From assembly GCA_043557195.1 (NCBI GenBank), contig CP121314.1, forward strand, positions 2,976,001 to 3,040,000: a stretch of 64,000 nt of DNA, read 5' to 3'. This DNA comes from Jejuia sp043557195 (GTDB lineage: Bacteria; Bacteroidota; Bacteroidia; Flavobacteriales; Flavobacteriaceae). The position numbers were made by a program, and so were the translations under genes. A model generated the notes under the pieces. The model ran no database searches and was not told where the DNA came from. It was given only the letters and a program-made list of their open reading frames with translations. This document shows positions 53,085 through 63,422 of this stretch, piece after piece; position 1 is the first letter of the stretch; the number at the start of each line of letters is the position of its first letter.

Positions 53085-55989
53085 CTTAGCAGTTGCCTTA
53101 GTATTTCTTTTAATTTTCGGGTTTAACTTTTCACAAAATTTACCTGTCGGATTTCCAGATACTGATAGAACCAAAGAAATAATTAATCAAGGCTGGAAGT
53201 TTCAATTAGATAATCCAGAAGCTGAAAATTACAAATCAGATTTAGATGATTCAAAATGGGAAACAGTAAATATTCCTCACACTCTAGAGTTAACATCCTT
53301 AACACTTGATGGTTTGCAAGATGAAAAAACACAACTTGTGTTCCATAGAAAAGTAGGATGGTATAGAAGAGATATTCAAGTAAGTGATTCTCAGAAAAAG
53401 GTGTTTTTAGAGTTTGAGGGAGCGCACCAAGTTACAGATTTGTGGGTAAATGGAAAACATGTTGGGCAGCATGGTATAGGTGGTTACACACCATTTCATT
53501 TTGATATTACAAATTATGTTGAAAGAGGAAAATTAAATCAGATTACTATACTTTGTGATAATAGAAGAAGTGAGGTTGTACCTCCAGATCCAGGACCTTT
53601 TGATTATGTAAAATTTAGCGGACTATATAGGGATGTTTATTTAGTTGAGACCAATCCTATACACGTTACCTTCAATTGGGAAACCTTAAATTCAGGAGTA
53701 AATATTACAACACCTACTATTGATGTAATTAATAAAAATGCCGTAATATCCATAAAAACATCAGTAAAAAACGAAACAAATACAAGCACAAAATGTAAAC
53801 TATATACAAGAGTTATAGATAAGGAAGGCCTTGTTGTTTTACGATTAACCGAAGAGACAGAAATATCCCCAGGTCAAGAATTACAATTTAATCAAATTGG
53901 CAGTTTAGAGGATAATGTGGAGTTCTGGGGTATTGATAACCCTTATTTGTATAGAGTTAACAGCGTAGTTATTGTTGATGGTAAAGAAATAGATTTTGTT
54001 GAAAACAAAATTGGGTTAAGAAAATTTGAACAAGACCCTGTAAGAGGTTTTATTTTAAATGGTGAGCCTATTGAGCTAATAGGGGCCAATCGTCACCAGC
54101 AATACCCATATCTGGGTGATGCTGTTCCAAATGCGTTGCATTACAAAGACATGCTTCAATTTAAAGAATATGGTTGGAATATTATGCGAACAGCCCATTA
54201 CCCTCAAGATGATGCACTAATAGAAGCTTGTGATGAGTTAGGTATTTTAGTTTATGAAGAAGCACCTACTTGGATTTCTATTTCAGATAACGAACTTTGG
54301 TGGGATAATTTAGAGCAATCGGCGAGAACTATGGTACGCAACCATCGAAATCATCCTTCTATTGTAATGTGGGGTGCTGGGGTAAATCATAGAGGGTATG
54401 TTCCTAGAGTTCATAATACTATTAAGCAAGAAGATCCAACACGCTTAACCGCTTCACAAGGCGCTCGTTGGACTGGATGGCAAACGTCTGGATTAACTGA
54501 TATTAATGCGAATATGCTTTATGGCCCATTTCTTTGGGATAGAAGCGAGCCTATTTTTGCCATGGAAGGAGGTAGAGGGGCAAAAGCTGTAGCTCCTTAT
54601 AAAAATGACCCTTTAATGACAGGATTAATTTCTTGGACGGCTCACGCTTATTATACTTTTCACCCAACTCATAGTAGAGCCAATGACAAAAGAGACCGCA
54701 CTAGAAGTGGTATGATGACCATTTTTAGAGACCCAAGGCCTTATTTAGAATGGTACAAAGCTGAGATGCGTGATGCGCCCTTTGTAAATATTCAAGAAGA
54801 ATGGGTGCCTGAAACCAAAGAAATTACGGTATTCAGCAATGCGCAAGAAATAGAATTATCTTTAAATGGTAGTTTAATTGAACGATTGAAACCTAGCAAC
54901 GATACTATTTATGATGGCTTAGATCATGCACCGTTTCACTTTAATAATATCAATTACAAGTCAGGAAAACTAGTTGCCAAAGCTTATTTTGAAGATGGGA
55001 AAATAATTGAAACATTAAAACAAACTCCAGGAAAACCTTATGCAATTCAATTACATTTGGACAATAATGGGCGTACGTTTATTGCAGATGGTTCAGATAT
55101 TTTAATGGCTTATGCTACTGTTGTTGACAAAAAAGGAACTCCCGTTTTCGATACGGATCATCTAGTGAAATTCTCAGTAAAAGGCGATGCTTCGATAATT
55201 GGAGATAATGTTGATATTAATGCCAACCCTATGTTTACAGAATATGGAGTAGCACCAGGACTTATTAGGGCTGGAAATACTGCGGGTGAGATTACAGTTA
55301 CTGCAACATCTAAGGGATTAAAATCTGTTAGTAGCTCCATAACATTAGTACCGTTTATTAATAACAGCATTCAAAATAAAGCATTGCCTATATATGATTT
55401 CAAAAGTGAGCGTGTAGATCTTGGTGCTCCAGATCAGTTATTACAGTTTGGTTGGCAGCCTTGGTATGGTACCGATGAAGCTGAAAACGTTTATGCATTC
55501 CAAACTTTTAAAGGAGCAAAGGCTAAAATTGTAAAGGGGTCTGAGGATGGTATAAACCGATGGTTAGGAGAAATGAATGTTATAGGTAAATATGGCTATG
55601 CCTACGGTGAAGGGGTTCTTGCTATTGACGATGAAGGTGTGAACTTAGTATTTGAAAAACTACCAATAGGAACCTACAAATTAACCACATGGCATCATGC
55701 TCCAAGTAGCAATTCTGATTCTATGGATCCAAATAGAGAGAAGCTCAAGTCTGTAACCATTCACAAATTACCTTATGAGAAAGAAATAATTATTTCTTCG
55801 GAATCTCTTATCGGAAATAAAGTAGTTGAAGCAAAAGTAACAGATGGCAAACAGATGCAATGGGAAACTCCAGGTACGAGTGTTATAGAATTTACTTCAG
55901 ATGGAAATAATCCCGTTGTTATTAATTTCAATGGAACTGAAAACAAAGGTATATGGATAAATGCTTTTGAATTGTGCGATTGGAAATAA
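53071..55989 (+). CDS. Glycoside hydrolase family 2 with altered acid/base site
   Basis: 972 residues with a signal peptide, a GH2 sugar-binding domain (GWKFQLDNPEAENYKSD), an Ig-like domain, and a TIM barrel. The strand-4 end reads IVMWGAGVNHRGYVP, so the usual NE acid/base Glu is His440. The later position has Glu499 in FAMEGGRG. Large C-terminal Ig-like and CBM-like domains follow (about 650-970). Either the enzyme uses another acid, or this is a distinct GH2 branch. It overlaps the GH28 gene by 14 nt, so both act together. Confidence 0.85.
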   Translation: MFKNNLAVALVFLLIFGFNFSQNLPVGFPDTDRTKEIINQGWKFQLDNPEAENYKSDLDDSKWETVNIPHTLELTSLTLDGLQDEKTQLVFHRKVGWYRRDIQVSDSQKKVFLEFEGAHQVTDLWVNGKHVGQHGIGGYTPFHFDITNYVERGKLNQITILCDNRRSEVVPPDPGPFDYVKFSGLYRDVYLVETNPIHVTFNWETLNSGVNITTPTIDVINKNAVISIKTSVKNETNTSTKCKLYTRVIDKEGLVVLRLTEETEISPGQELQFNQIGSLEDNVEFWGIDNPYLYRVNSVVIVDGKEIDFVENKIGLRKFEQDPVRGFILNGEPIELIGANRHQQYPYLGDAVPNALHYKDMLQFKEYGWNIMRTAHYPQDDALIEACDELGILVYEEAPTWISISDNELWWDNLEQSARTMVRNHRNHPSIVMWGAGVNHRGYVPRVHNTIKQEDPTRLTASQGARWTGWQTSGLTDINANMLYGPFLWDRSEPIFAMEGGRGAKAVAPYKNDPLMTGLISWTAHAYYTFHPTHSRANDKRDRTRSGMMTIFRDPRPYLEWYKAEMRDAPFVNIQEEWVPETKEITVFSNAQEIELSLNGSLIERLKPSNDTIYDGLDHAPFHFNNINYKSGKLVAKAYFEDGKIIETLKQTPGKPYAIQLHLDNNGRTFIADGSDILMAYATVVDKKGTPVFDTDHLVKFSVKGDASIIGDNVDINANPMFTEYGVAPGLIRAGNTAGEITVTATSKGLKSVSSSITLVPFINNSIQNKALPIYDFKSERVDLGAPDQLLQFGWQPWYGTDEAENVYAFQTFKGAKAKIVKGSEDGINRWLGEMNVIGKYGYAYGEGVLAIDDEGVNLVFEKLPIGTYKLTTWHHAPSSNSDSMDPNREKLKSVTIHKLPYEKEIIISSESLIGNKVVEAKVTDGKQMQWETPGTSVIEFTSDGNNPVVINFNGTENKGIWINAFELCDWK

Positions 55990-56149
55990 TTGCGAATACT
56001 TCCTGAAAAAATATAACAACTTATCATTCTTAATTTTTTACATGGAGTTGGTCAAAATGTATTTCAGAATCTAAAAACGATTTTCAATAGAACTGAGAAT
56101 CTGATATTAGTTCGATGGATAAAATTAGGATTTATAAGTGAGTACTTTT

Positions 56150-57961
56150 TTATTTTGATTTAATTAAATATACCACCCAATCCAAAGTCTTATCCTTTGG
56201 CGGTAAGCCTAAAGACTGTTTTCCATCGCCGGAAATTGATGTGATACTTCCTTTTTGAAGCTTTCCTCCTCGGCGCGGGTTGTACCATGAAACTTCATAT
56301 TCACTTGTATTGTTTTGTAAATCTAGTGTAGATATGCCTCCATTTTTTAGAAAAACCACATAGCTATGTCCAGGATTTGCCAATACATAATCTCCTTCCG
56401 AAGAAATAAGCGTATCGTTTGAAGTCATGTTCCAAAACTCTACATTATTGTTATTAAAGAAGTCTAAACAAACTTTTCCTTGATCCCAAAACAAATCTCT
56501 GGAACGGTAGTCTTGACAAGTTAAATCAGAATGTGCATGTTTATATCCAAAATACCATTCAGTTCCCCAAGCACCGGCCATCATAGCTCCCCAAAGACCA
56601 TTTTTTCGAGCATTGTCATGCTTTGGGTTTTCAACATCTGGCACTAATGAATGTTGAGCGTCTCCCGGTTCGTCACAGGCCACAGCCCAAGTTTTACCTT
56701 CAGCATCAGCCTCTTTCAAAATTCGTAAAACGCTGTTGTGTACATTTCTAAAATCAGCTTTATTGGTTTGAAGTGATGCTCCAGTAAATTTGCTGTTTTT
56801 GCCATAAATACCGGTATACCAATTCCCATTATGAATCACAATATGATGTTTATATGGGTCTATAGATGATACGTATTCAGCTAAAGTCAAACGTCCTTGA
56901 ACATCCACAGGAAAAGTGCGTGGAGGGTTTTGCCAGTCGCCAGTTTCTTCGCATAAATTCCAGTTTAAGGCTAAATGATGCCCGAAACGTGCAATTAATT
57001 CTCGGTAGTATAACTTGGTATAAAGCCCTGTTCCTCCATTATCTAAAAGACCTTGATTTTCGGCTTCCAATGTTTTGAAATGCAAAAACATCCCTAACTT
57101 TTCACCATGTGAAAACACTATTTCCCATTGGTCCAGCTTTGACACATCAAATCTGTCATAAGTATTATAATCTACATAAGGGAATACATTTTTATCATCA
57201 CCTTCAATATTCATAGTTATAAATGAGAATACATTCATACCTTTTGAAGCCAAATAATTTACAGCCCCAATAATATCCTTACCCTTTCCATCTTTCCAAG
57301 TTGGGTCACCATGCTTCCAATCTTGTTCGTGTGCTTCCCAAGATTTCACTAAATCATCTTTTTTACCATCATTATGAAATGTACCATCAAACTCTTCATA
57401 TGCTAAGAAATTCTCAGGTGCATCTGCTCCACATTTCAGGAAATACTCACCAGTTCCTGCAAACTTCAAGTACCGCTCACCAACATATTGTAAACGCCCT
57501 TTAGCCCGCATATCTTTCCCTGTCTTGTCTGTATCAGCAATAGTAAATTCACCTTCCTTTTCATTCATAAACCCTGCAGATTTCAATTTGTTGGAAACTC
57601 TAACTGCGGCCCATTTATCTTTCACAAATCGAACTTTATAGGTCCATGTGCCTATTTCATCAGGGGCAAAATGAACTAGCCAAACATTACCAGAAGTTGC
57701 TCCCGTATTGGCGGCATTACCATCAGCAGCATAATAACCGGGAATTACATAAGTTTTACCGGACTCATGTTTAAAAGTTACATCTAATTTGTAGTTTAAA
57801 AACGGATTCTCCTCAGCATCCTCAGAGGTTTCAGGTCCTTCAAAACTTAAGGTGACTTTATGCCATTTTTTGAGTTCTCCAGTTATTTCTTGAGTATTAC
57901 TTAATTGAAATGACAGAAATACAACAATCAATAATAATAGTGATGTCTTTTTAGTTAGCAT
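56150..57961 (-). CDS. DUF5060 / collagen-binding-domain glycoside hydrolase-like protein
   Basis: 603 residues with a signal peptide (about 1-23). An N-terminal DUF5060 beta-sandwich (KWHKVTLSFEGPETSED, then NVWLVHFAPDEIGTWTYKVRF) leads into a TIM-barrel-like middle with FIT-MNIEGDD and HLALNWNLCEETGDW, where Glu residues could be catalytic. The C-terminal part (about 520-600) is a putative collagen-binding-like beta domain ending LDWVVYLIKS. Such proteins occur in many Bacteroidota glycan clusters. It lies 3 nt after the cytochrome gene stop on the same strand. Confidence 0.75.
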   Translation of the reverse strand: MLTKKTSLLLLIVVFLSFQLSNTQEITGELKKWHKVTLSFEGPETSEDAEENPFLNYKLDVTFKHESGKTYVIPGYYAADGNAANTGATSGNVWLVHFAPDEIGTWTYKVRFVKDKWAAVRVSNKLKSAGFMNEKEGEFTIADTDKTGKDMRAKGRLQYVGERYLKFAGTGEYFLKCGADAPENFLAYEEFDGTFHNDGKKDDLVKSWEAHEQDWKHGDPTWKDGKGKDIIGAVNYLASKGMNVFSFITMNIEGDDKNVFPYVDYNTYDRFDVSKLDQWEIVFSHGEKLGMFLHFKTLEAENQGLLDNGGTGLYTKLYYRELIARFGHHLALNWNLCEETGDWQNPPRTFPVDVQGRLTLAEYVSSIDPYKHHIVIHNGNWYTGIYGKNSKFTGASLQTNKADFRNVHNSVLRILKEADAEGKTWAVACDEPGDAQHSLVPDVENPKHDNARKNGLWGAMMAGAWGTEWYFGYKHAHSDLTCQDYRSRDLFWDQGKVCLDFFNNNNVEFWNMTSNDTLISSEGDYVLANPGHSYVVFLKNGGISTLDLQNNTSEYEVSWYNPRRGGKLQKGSITSISGDGKQSLGLPPKDKTLDWVVYLIKSK

Positions 57962-57964
57962 GGT

Positions 57965-60175
57965 TTAATTCTTTTTATATAATTCTTCGATAGTCCAATA
58001 CGAATCTCTTTCTTTAATACCTTTCTTCTTTTTAATATTTTTGAATCGCCATTCTGGAACGGCGTCTGTATCATTTAATTCGCTTCTAATATAAGTTAAC
58101 ACGTCTGCAAGCCACTTGTCACCCTGATGTTTCATACCAACCATAACACCAGAATACTCTTTACCATCAATAGGCCCTGTTAAGCCATCCAATAATATCT
58201 TAATTGCAACTTCGGGATTACCCGTAACCCTAGGCGAACCCACTAAAGTTGGAGCTAACCCATCTATACCATTACCTTCGGGTCCATGACAAGCAGCACA
58301 TATGCTGGTATAATTTTTATACCCTTCAATTATCGCGTTTTTAATTTGTCCGCTTTTCAGGATGTGTTTCTTTTTAAGCTGCTCAATTACAGGCGGAATT
58401 TCTTTTAAGTTTTCACTTCCCACGATTGTAACCACTTCGTTTTCAGAATTAGCATCCATAATTTCTTCAATAACTGCTTTAGTTTTATCCGTTTTATTGG
58501 TGCCAAAAGACCTAATAAGTTGAAGTAGAATTTCAATATCTGAATCTTCTTTTAAATTAGCCATAGCACTAAAAATCGTTTCATTCCCTTCTTTTAGTAA
58601 GGGTTCTGATATTCTTAACGCTGCTTGCTTAATTCTTGAGTCTTCATCATTTAAGGCTCCTAAAAGCGTATTTTCATCAATGGCATCCAATCCTTCTAAA
58701 GTCCATAAAGCATGTAATCTAGCTAATGGCGTACCATCTTCTTCTATTATTTTTCGCAATTTAGAAACAATAGATTTATCGCCTTTTAAAATGATTAGTT
58801 TTTGAGCTGTGATTCTATACCAACCATTGTCATGACCCAAATAAGATAGTAATTGTTCAGGTGACTTATTAAGTAGTTTTTCTGTTTTAGAAGGTTTGAT
58901 GTCATCATGTACAATTCTATAAATTCTACCTTTTCCAATATTTTTATCGAAACCCATTTTCTCTACTACCGGACGTAAAAAACTTCCTTTGCGTACCCAA
59001 TTTCCTTCTTGAATAATTCCACGATACATATCAACCACATACAAACAACCATCTGGACCAGTTTTCATATCTACAGGTCTAAAATTAGAATCTGTAGAAG
59101 CCAAGAACTCTGTTTCATTATATGGATTACTTAAAACTTTTTTTCCATTTATATGCTCAACTTTGGCTCTTCTTATTAATCTGCCAACAGGTTCTGGAAT
59201 GAATAAATCACCATATAGATTTGCCGGTAACTTATCTCCTAAAAATATGGCTTGCCCGCAGCTGGCTGTAAAATGATTTAACGTTCCATCTTCTCTTAAT
59301 CGTCTTAAACCTCCTTGAACATCTGGCGTACCTATAATTGGCCACACCGCTTCAAAACCTTCTTCCTTTTGGTTTTTTAACTCTAAATTCCCATAGTATG
59401 GATGCTGCTGAAATCCTAAAGCTGAGTTTTCACCTCCAGCACTTGAATAATATAATTGGCCTACTTCATCTTGTGTCAACCCCCATTGTCCACTAGGAGC
59501 ATCCAACATGGTATCTGTTTCTATTTTATTATGAGTGAATCTATATCTAACAGAACCTCTAGATAAATACAACCAGTTATCAATACTCCATAACATACTG
59601 GCTGACTGATGTTCTAGATTAGCGTTATCTCTTTTATGACTTTTCAGTAGTAGTACTTTTTCATCAGCCACATTATCACCATCGGTATCTCTATAACTCC
59701 ACATATCTCTATTGTAGGTTTCACCAACAATCAATCTATCATCTAATGGCATAATAATTCTTGGTAAAACCAAACTATCAATAAACACAGTGCTTTTATC
59801 CATTTTGCCATCATTATTTGTGTCTTCTAAAACGGATATTCTACTCCAAGGTTCGTTTTCATCGGTGCCGTCAATATCTTGCATATAAGTAAGCATTTCG
59901 GCAACATATAATTTCCCATTGGCATCCCATTCCATAGCCACTGGTTCATTAATCATAGGCTCACTTGCCACCAATTCTATGCGGTAACCTTCTGGAAGAT
60001 ACATGGTTTTTAAGCTTTCCTCTGGTGATAAAAAATCTACAGTAGGAATCTTCACGATTTCTGGTTTTTGATAAATTATATCAGCATATGTTTTTTTCTC
60101 CTTTTTACAATTAAAAAGCAAAAGCAATAGTAAAAATAAGGAAAGGAGTAAAAGAAAGTGTTTAAAAATTCTCAT
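57965..60175 (-). CDS. PVC-type membrane-bound dehydrogenase with HEAT repeats and cytochrome c
   Basis: 736 residues. A lipoprotein signal (lipobox FNC, about Cys23) is followed by a beta-propeller dehydrogenase-like domain (about 40-410; YLPEGYRIELVASEPMI, VAMEWDANGKLYVAEM, PDGCLYVVDMYRG), HEAT-like repeats (about 430-600), and a cytochrome c domain with heme motif CAACH and a likely Met ligand in GVMVGM. It probably oxidises a sugar or alcohol in the periplasm and passes electrons to the respiratory chain. Substrate unknown. First gene of a two-gene unit with the DUF5060 gene. Confidence 0.82.
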   Translation of the reverse strand: MRIFKHFLLLLSLFLLLLLLFNCKKEKKTYADIIYQKPEIVKIPTVDFLSPEESLKTMYLPEGYRIELVASEPMINEPVAMEWDANGKLYVAEMLTYMQDIDGTDENEPWSRISVLEDTNNDGKMDKSTVFIDSLVLPRIIMPLDDRLIVGETYNRDMWSYRDTDGDNVADEKVLLLKSHKRDNANLEHQSASMLWSIDNWLYLSRGSVRYRFTHNKIETDTMLDAPSGQWGLTQDEVGQLYYSSAGGENSALGFQQHPYYGNLELKNQKEEGFEAVWPIIGTPDVQGGLRRLREDGTLNHFTASCGQAIFLGDKLPANLYGDLFIPEPVGRLIRRAKVEHINGKKVLSNPYNETEFLASTDSNFRPVDMKTGPDGCLYVVDMYRGIIQEGNWVRKGSFLRPVVEKMGFDKNIGKGRIYRIVHDDIKPSKTEKLLNKSPEQLLSYLGHDNGWYRITAQKLIILKGDKSIVSKLRKIIEEDGTPLARLHALWTLEGLDAIDENTLLGALNDEDSRIKQAALRISEPLLKEGNETIFSAMANLKEDSDIEILLQLIRSFGTNKTDKTKAVIEEIMDANSENEVVTIVGSENLKEIPPVIEQLKKKHILKSGQIKNAIIEGYKNYTSICAACHGPEGNGIDGLAPTLVGSPRVTGNPEVAIKILLDGLTGPIDGKEYSGVMVGMKHQGDKWLADVLTYIRSELNDTDAVPEWRFKNIKKKKGIKERDSYWTIEELYKKN

Positions 60176-60192
60176 TTATAATAATAGTTGTT

Positions 60193-60322
60193 ATTGGTAC
60201 ATATATAATATAATTTCCAATTATTGATTTAAACAAAAAGATTTCCGTAAGATAAAATGTTTTTAAGTAAAGTTGGAATAATTGCATTAAATAAAGACAT
60301 ATGATACTTAGATTGGTACATA
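60193..60322 (+). repeat. 11-bp direct repeat upstream of the Cys-rich lipoprotein gene
   Basis: ATTGGTACATA occurs at 60193-60203 and 60312-60322 in the 211-nt divergent intergenic region. A TAAATTTG -7-like element lies at 60351-60358. The repeats may be regulator sites for the two divergent genes. Confidence 0.35.
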
Positions 60323-60386
60323 AGTTCTATTTCATAGTAAAGCCCTTGTTTAAATTTGTTTACCAACGAAATATGATCTGTGAATT

Positions 60387-61235
60387 ATGAGAAACTCAAG
60401 ATTCTTATTGCTATTATTTTCTGTATGCTGTTTTGCTGCCTGTACTAGCGCTAATAACGAAGAAGTTCAACAAGAAGAAAAGTGTACAAAGCTATGTGAT
60501 GCGGGTGAAATTTTAAATGAAGACACATGCGAATGCGAAAAAGAACCTTGCACAAAAACATGTGAAACTGGTTTTGTTTTAAATAATGATACTTGTGAAT
60601 GCGAAAAAGAAGCTTGTACTAAAACTTGCGACTCAGGATTTACTTTAAATGCTGGTACATGTGAATGTGAAGAGGATTTTGTAGCGTCTGTTATTGAAGT
60701 TGAAATAGAGAGTTTAGCTTTAGTGGGTGATTGGAAAAAGAAAACTGATATAGATGGTTACTCTGGTGATGCTTATTTTGTTTGGGAGGGGCCTAATCAG
60801 TTTTGGAAAGGCCCTGAGAATATTGGAAAAGTTGGACTTTTATCTTTTGAAGTTGAAATCACTAAACCGGGGACATATTTGTTTCAGTGGCGTTCTTACA
60901 TTGCCAAGAAAGACCCTCAAAAACCTAATACGGAACATAATGACAGCTGGTTAAAAATACTTGCCGATGATTTTTGTGCAGTTCGTGAAACGAGTACCGT
61001 ATATCCTAAAGGTTCTGGCAAAACACCAAATCCTGAAGGTGAGAATGGGAATGGGTTTTTCAAAGCATACATGAATACTAATGACACATGGACGTGGACT
61101 ACAGGAACATATGATAATAATTTCCACCAAATATATGCACGATTTGATGAAGCCAAGATATATACTATTGAAATTGCGCCACGTTCTTCATATCATGCCA
61201 TTGATAAGTTTAAACTAATACAACAAGAACCTTGA
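60387..61235 (+). CDS. Cys-rich repeat lipoprotein with C-terminal beta domain
   Basis: 282 residues. Lipobox FAAC (Cys19). Residues 33-98 hold three near-identical 22-residue units beginning at Cys33, Cys55 and Cys77, each CTKxCxxGxxLNxxTCECE, with four Cys per unit (EGF- or EB-module-like, probably disulfide-bonded). The rest (about 105-282) is beta-rich and reads like a carbohydrate-binding jelly roll (FVWEGPNQFWKGPENIGK). The repeats may be a rigid stalk that lifts the domain off the membrane. Function not known. A DUF1080 gene follows. Confidence 0.7.
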   Translation: MRNSRFLLLLFSVCCFAACTSANNEEVQQEEKCTKLCDAGEILNEDTCECEKEPCTKTCETGFVLNNDTCECEKEACTKTCDSGFTLNAGTCECEEDFVASVIEVEIESLALVGDWKKKTDIDGYSGDAYFVWEGPNQFWKGPENIGKVGLLSFEVEITKPGTYLFQWRSYIAKKDPQKPNTEHNDSWLKILADDFCAVRETSTVYPKGSGKTPNPEGENGNGFFKAYMNTNDTWTWTTGTYDNNFHQIYARFDEAKIYTIEIAPRSSYHAIDKFKLIQQEP

Positions 61236-61339
61236 TACTTAAAGTAAAGTTTTCGTAGTTGCTTCTATTAAAAGACTTTGCCCTTTTGCAATCTTTCTTA
61301 TTTAATGGCTACATTCACTGCTATAAAATTCTTCAAATT

Positions 61340-62203
61340 ATGAAACGCTGTTTTTTTCTTTTATCATTTGTATTACTGTCAATTTTTGGTTTCGCTCAAG
61401 AGTCTGACTGGGAACCACTATTAGATAAAGATTTAAGCAAGTGGGATGTTTTTGTGGGTGTGCCTCATCATTCAGTAAAAGGACTTCCTGAGGGTACTCC
61501 AACAGGTGATGGCATGAAAGGCGAATCTCTGGGTTTGAATAACGATCCATTAAAAGTTTTTTATGCAGAAGATATAGATGGGGAGACTATAATGAGGGTA
61601 AGTGGTGAAATTTACGCGGGTTTAACTTCAAAGGAAGTATATGAGAATTATCATTTAAAGTTTAAGTTTAAATGGGGAGAATTGAAGTGGGAACCCAGAC
61701 TAAAAGCACAACGCGATAATGGCTTACTCTATCACTGTATTGGTGAACATGGTGCGTTTTGGAATGTTTGGATGCAGTCTCAAGAATTTCAAATTCAAGA
61801 AAGAGATATGGGTGATTATTATGGTCTTGCAGGAGGTGTGAATACTATAAAAGCTGAAAAGCGAGAAGATGGATTTCATATATATAATCCAGAAGCTGAA
61901 AGCGTAAAATTAGGGACTGCAATTCCAGGAGATAAAATGTATCGTTGTGTACGTTCAGAAAACAAAGAAAAACCACATGGAGAATGGAATACTTTAGAGC
62001 TAGTATGTTTTAATGGAAAATCATATCATATTGTAAATGGTTATGTAGTTATGATTCTGGAAAAAGCTGAATCGCATAAAGATGGAGAGTTTACCTTTAT
62101 TACCAAAGGAAAAATTCAATTTCAATCAGAAGCAGCAGAGTGCTATTATAAAGATATGCACATAAAGAAATTGTCTGCATTACCAGATTTTCTTAAAAAA
62201 TAG
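61340..62203 (+). CDS. DUF1080 (3-keto-disaccharide hydrolase-like) protein
   Basis: 287 residues from the ATG at 61340 (MKRCFFLLSF), which opens a proper signal peptide; an earlier in-frame ATG adds a non-signal stretch. The DUF1080 fold is a concanavalin-like beta-sandwich: WEPLLDKDLSKWDVF, FKFKWGELKWEPR, NGLLYHCIG, EFQIQERDMGDYYG, GKIQFQSEAAECYYKDM. Some members hydrolyse 3-keto-glycosides. It converges with the sulfatase gene with an 11-nt overlap at the 3' ends. Confidence 0.85.
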   Translation: MKRCFFLLSFVLLSIFGFAQESDWEPLLDKDLSKWDVFVGVPHHSVKGLPEGTPTGDGMKGESLGLNNDPLKVFYAEDIDGETIMRVSGEIYAGLTSKEVYENYHLKFKFKWGELKWEPRLKAQRDNGLLYHCIGEHGAFWNVWMQSQEFQIQERDMGDYYGLAGGVNTIKAEKREDGFHIYNPEAESVKLGTAIPGDKMYRCVRSENKEKPHGEWNTLELVCFNGKSYHIVNGYVVMILEKAESHKDGEFTFITKGKIQFQSEAAECYYKDMHIKKLSALPDFLKK

Positions 62204-63422
62204 TTTGAGATTTTTTAAGATTTAATGATTTTTTTCTGTTCTCTTGTAGTCTCTTTTCTTCTTTGATAACATTTTCCTTGTGTGGATCAAACCATTGAGG
62301 GTCTATATTTTTTGAATCCCAAACTTTATAGGCATTATTTAGGTTTTCAACTATTTCAGGATGGTTATCTGAAATATCATAGCGCTCATAACTGTCTTTT
62401 TCCAAATCAAATAATAGTATTTTGTCCTTGTATGCGCTTTTATAAAGCTTGTAGTTTCCTTTTCTAACTGCATATTCAAACCCACCAACAGAACGCCAAA
62501 ATAGCATCTCATGAGGAGATTCATCATTTTCATTATTTATGTATGGTAACAAATTTTCACCTTCTAATTGCGCTTCCTTTGAAACATCTCCACCAGCAGC
62601 GGCTAAAAGGGTTGGGTATAAATCTAAAGAGATAATTGGTTTATCATAAACTTGTTTTGAACGTATTTGTTCTGGCCAACTGATGAAGAAAGGCACTCTT
62701 ATCCCACCTTCAAAAATCATCCCTTTGTGCCCTCGAAATGGTCTATTATCTGCATGCTCGGTTCTACCACCATTATCGCTTAAAAAAACTACAATTGTAT
62801 TGTCTTTAATATTGTTTGCAACTAATGTTGAATCTATTTTTCCTATGCAGTGGTCTACACCATTTACCATGGCACCGTAAACGCTTCTGCCAGCATATTC
62901 AATATGCTTGGTATTTTCTAAATATTGTTGTGTAGCGTGGTCAGGCGCATGAGGTGCGTTATATGCTAGATAGATGAAGAATGGTTTTTCATCTTTTTTA
63001 GTAATAAAATCTATAGCTTCCTGAGTAAAATCGTTTGTTAAATATGAAAGTTGGTCTTCTGGAACAGCCTTACCATTTCTGTATACTGTCTGAATTTCAT
63101 TTTTGGAAGTACCCCAATAATTCATGCCTCCTCCGGGAAAACCAAACCAGTGATCGAAACCTTGTTTTGACGGGTGTAAATTTGGATGATCGCCTAAGTG
63201 CCATTTACCTATTGCACTGGTGCGATACCCCTGTTCTTTTAATGCTTCGGAAATCATTTTTTCAGAAAGTGGAGTACCCACAGTATCATCATTTTCTTCT
63301 TTGTATGGCATATTACAATCATGTCCAAAACGCGCTTGATAACGCCCGGTCATAATACCCGCGCGTGAAGGGCTGCAATAAGGATGAGACACATAACCAG
63401 AAACAAATCGTCTTTTCCACAA
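62193..63422 (-). pseudogene. S1-type sulfatase, 5'-truncated
   Basis: The frame covers most of a formylglycine-dependent sulfatase. The maturation site CSPSR (Cys codon at 63375-63377) lies in YCSPSRAGIMTGRYQ. Further motifs are IGKWHLGDHP, VVFLSDNGGRTEHADN, FRGHKGMIFEGGIRVPF. The N-terminal 60 or so residues with the metal-binding Asp pair, and any signal peptide, are missing. Instead the first residues (TTG-coded MWKRR) are an esterase sequence read in another frame. The enzyme would desulfate an algal glycan. Overlaps the esterase frame by 73 nt. Confidence 0.85.

Noticed and set aside
60483..60680. CRISPR-like repeat array
   Set aside because: The 66-bp periodicity is in a coding frame for Cys-rich units, with no unique spacers and no cas genes.
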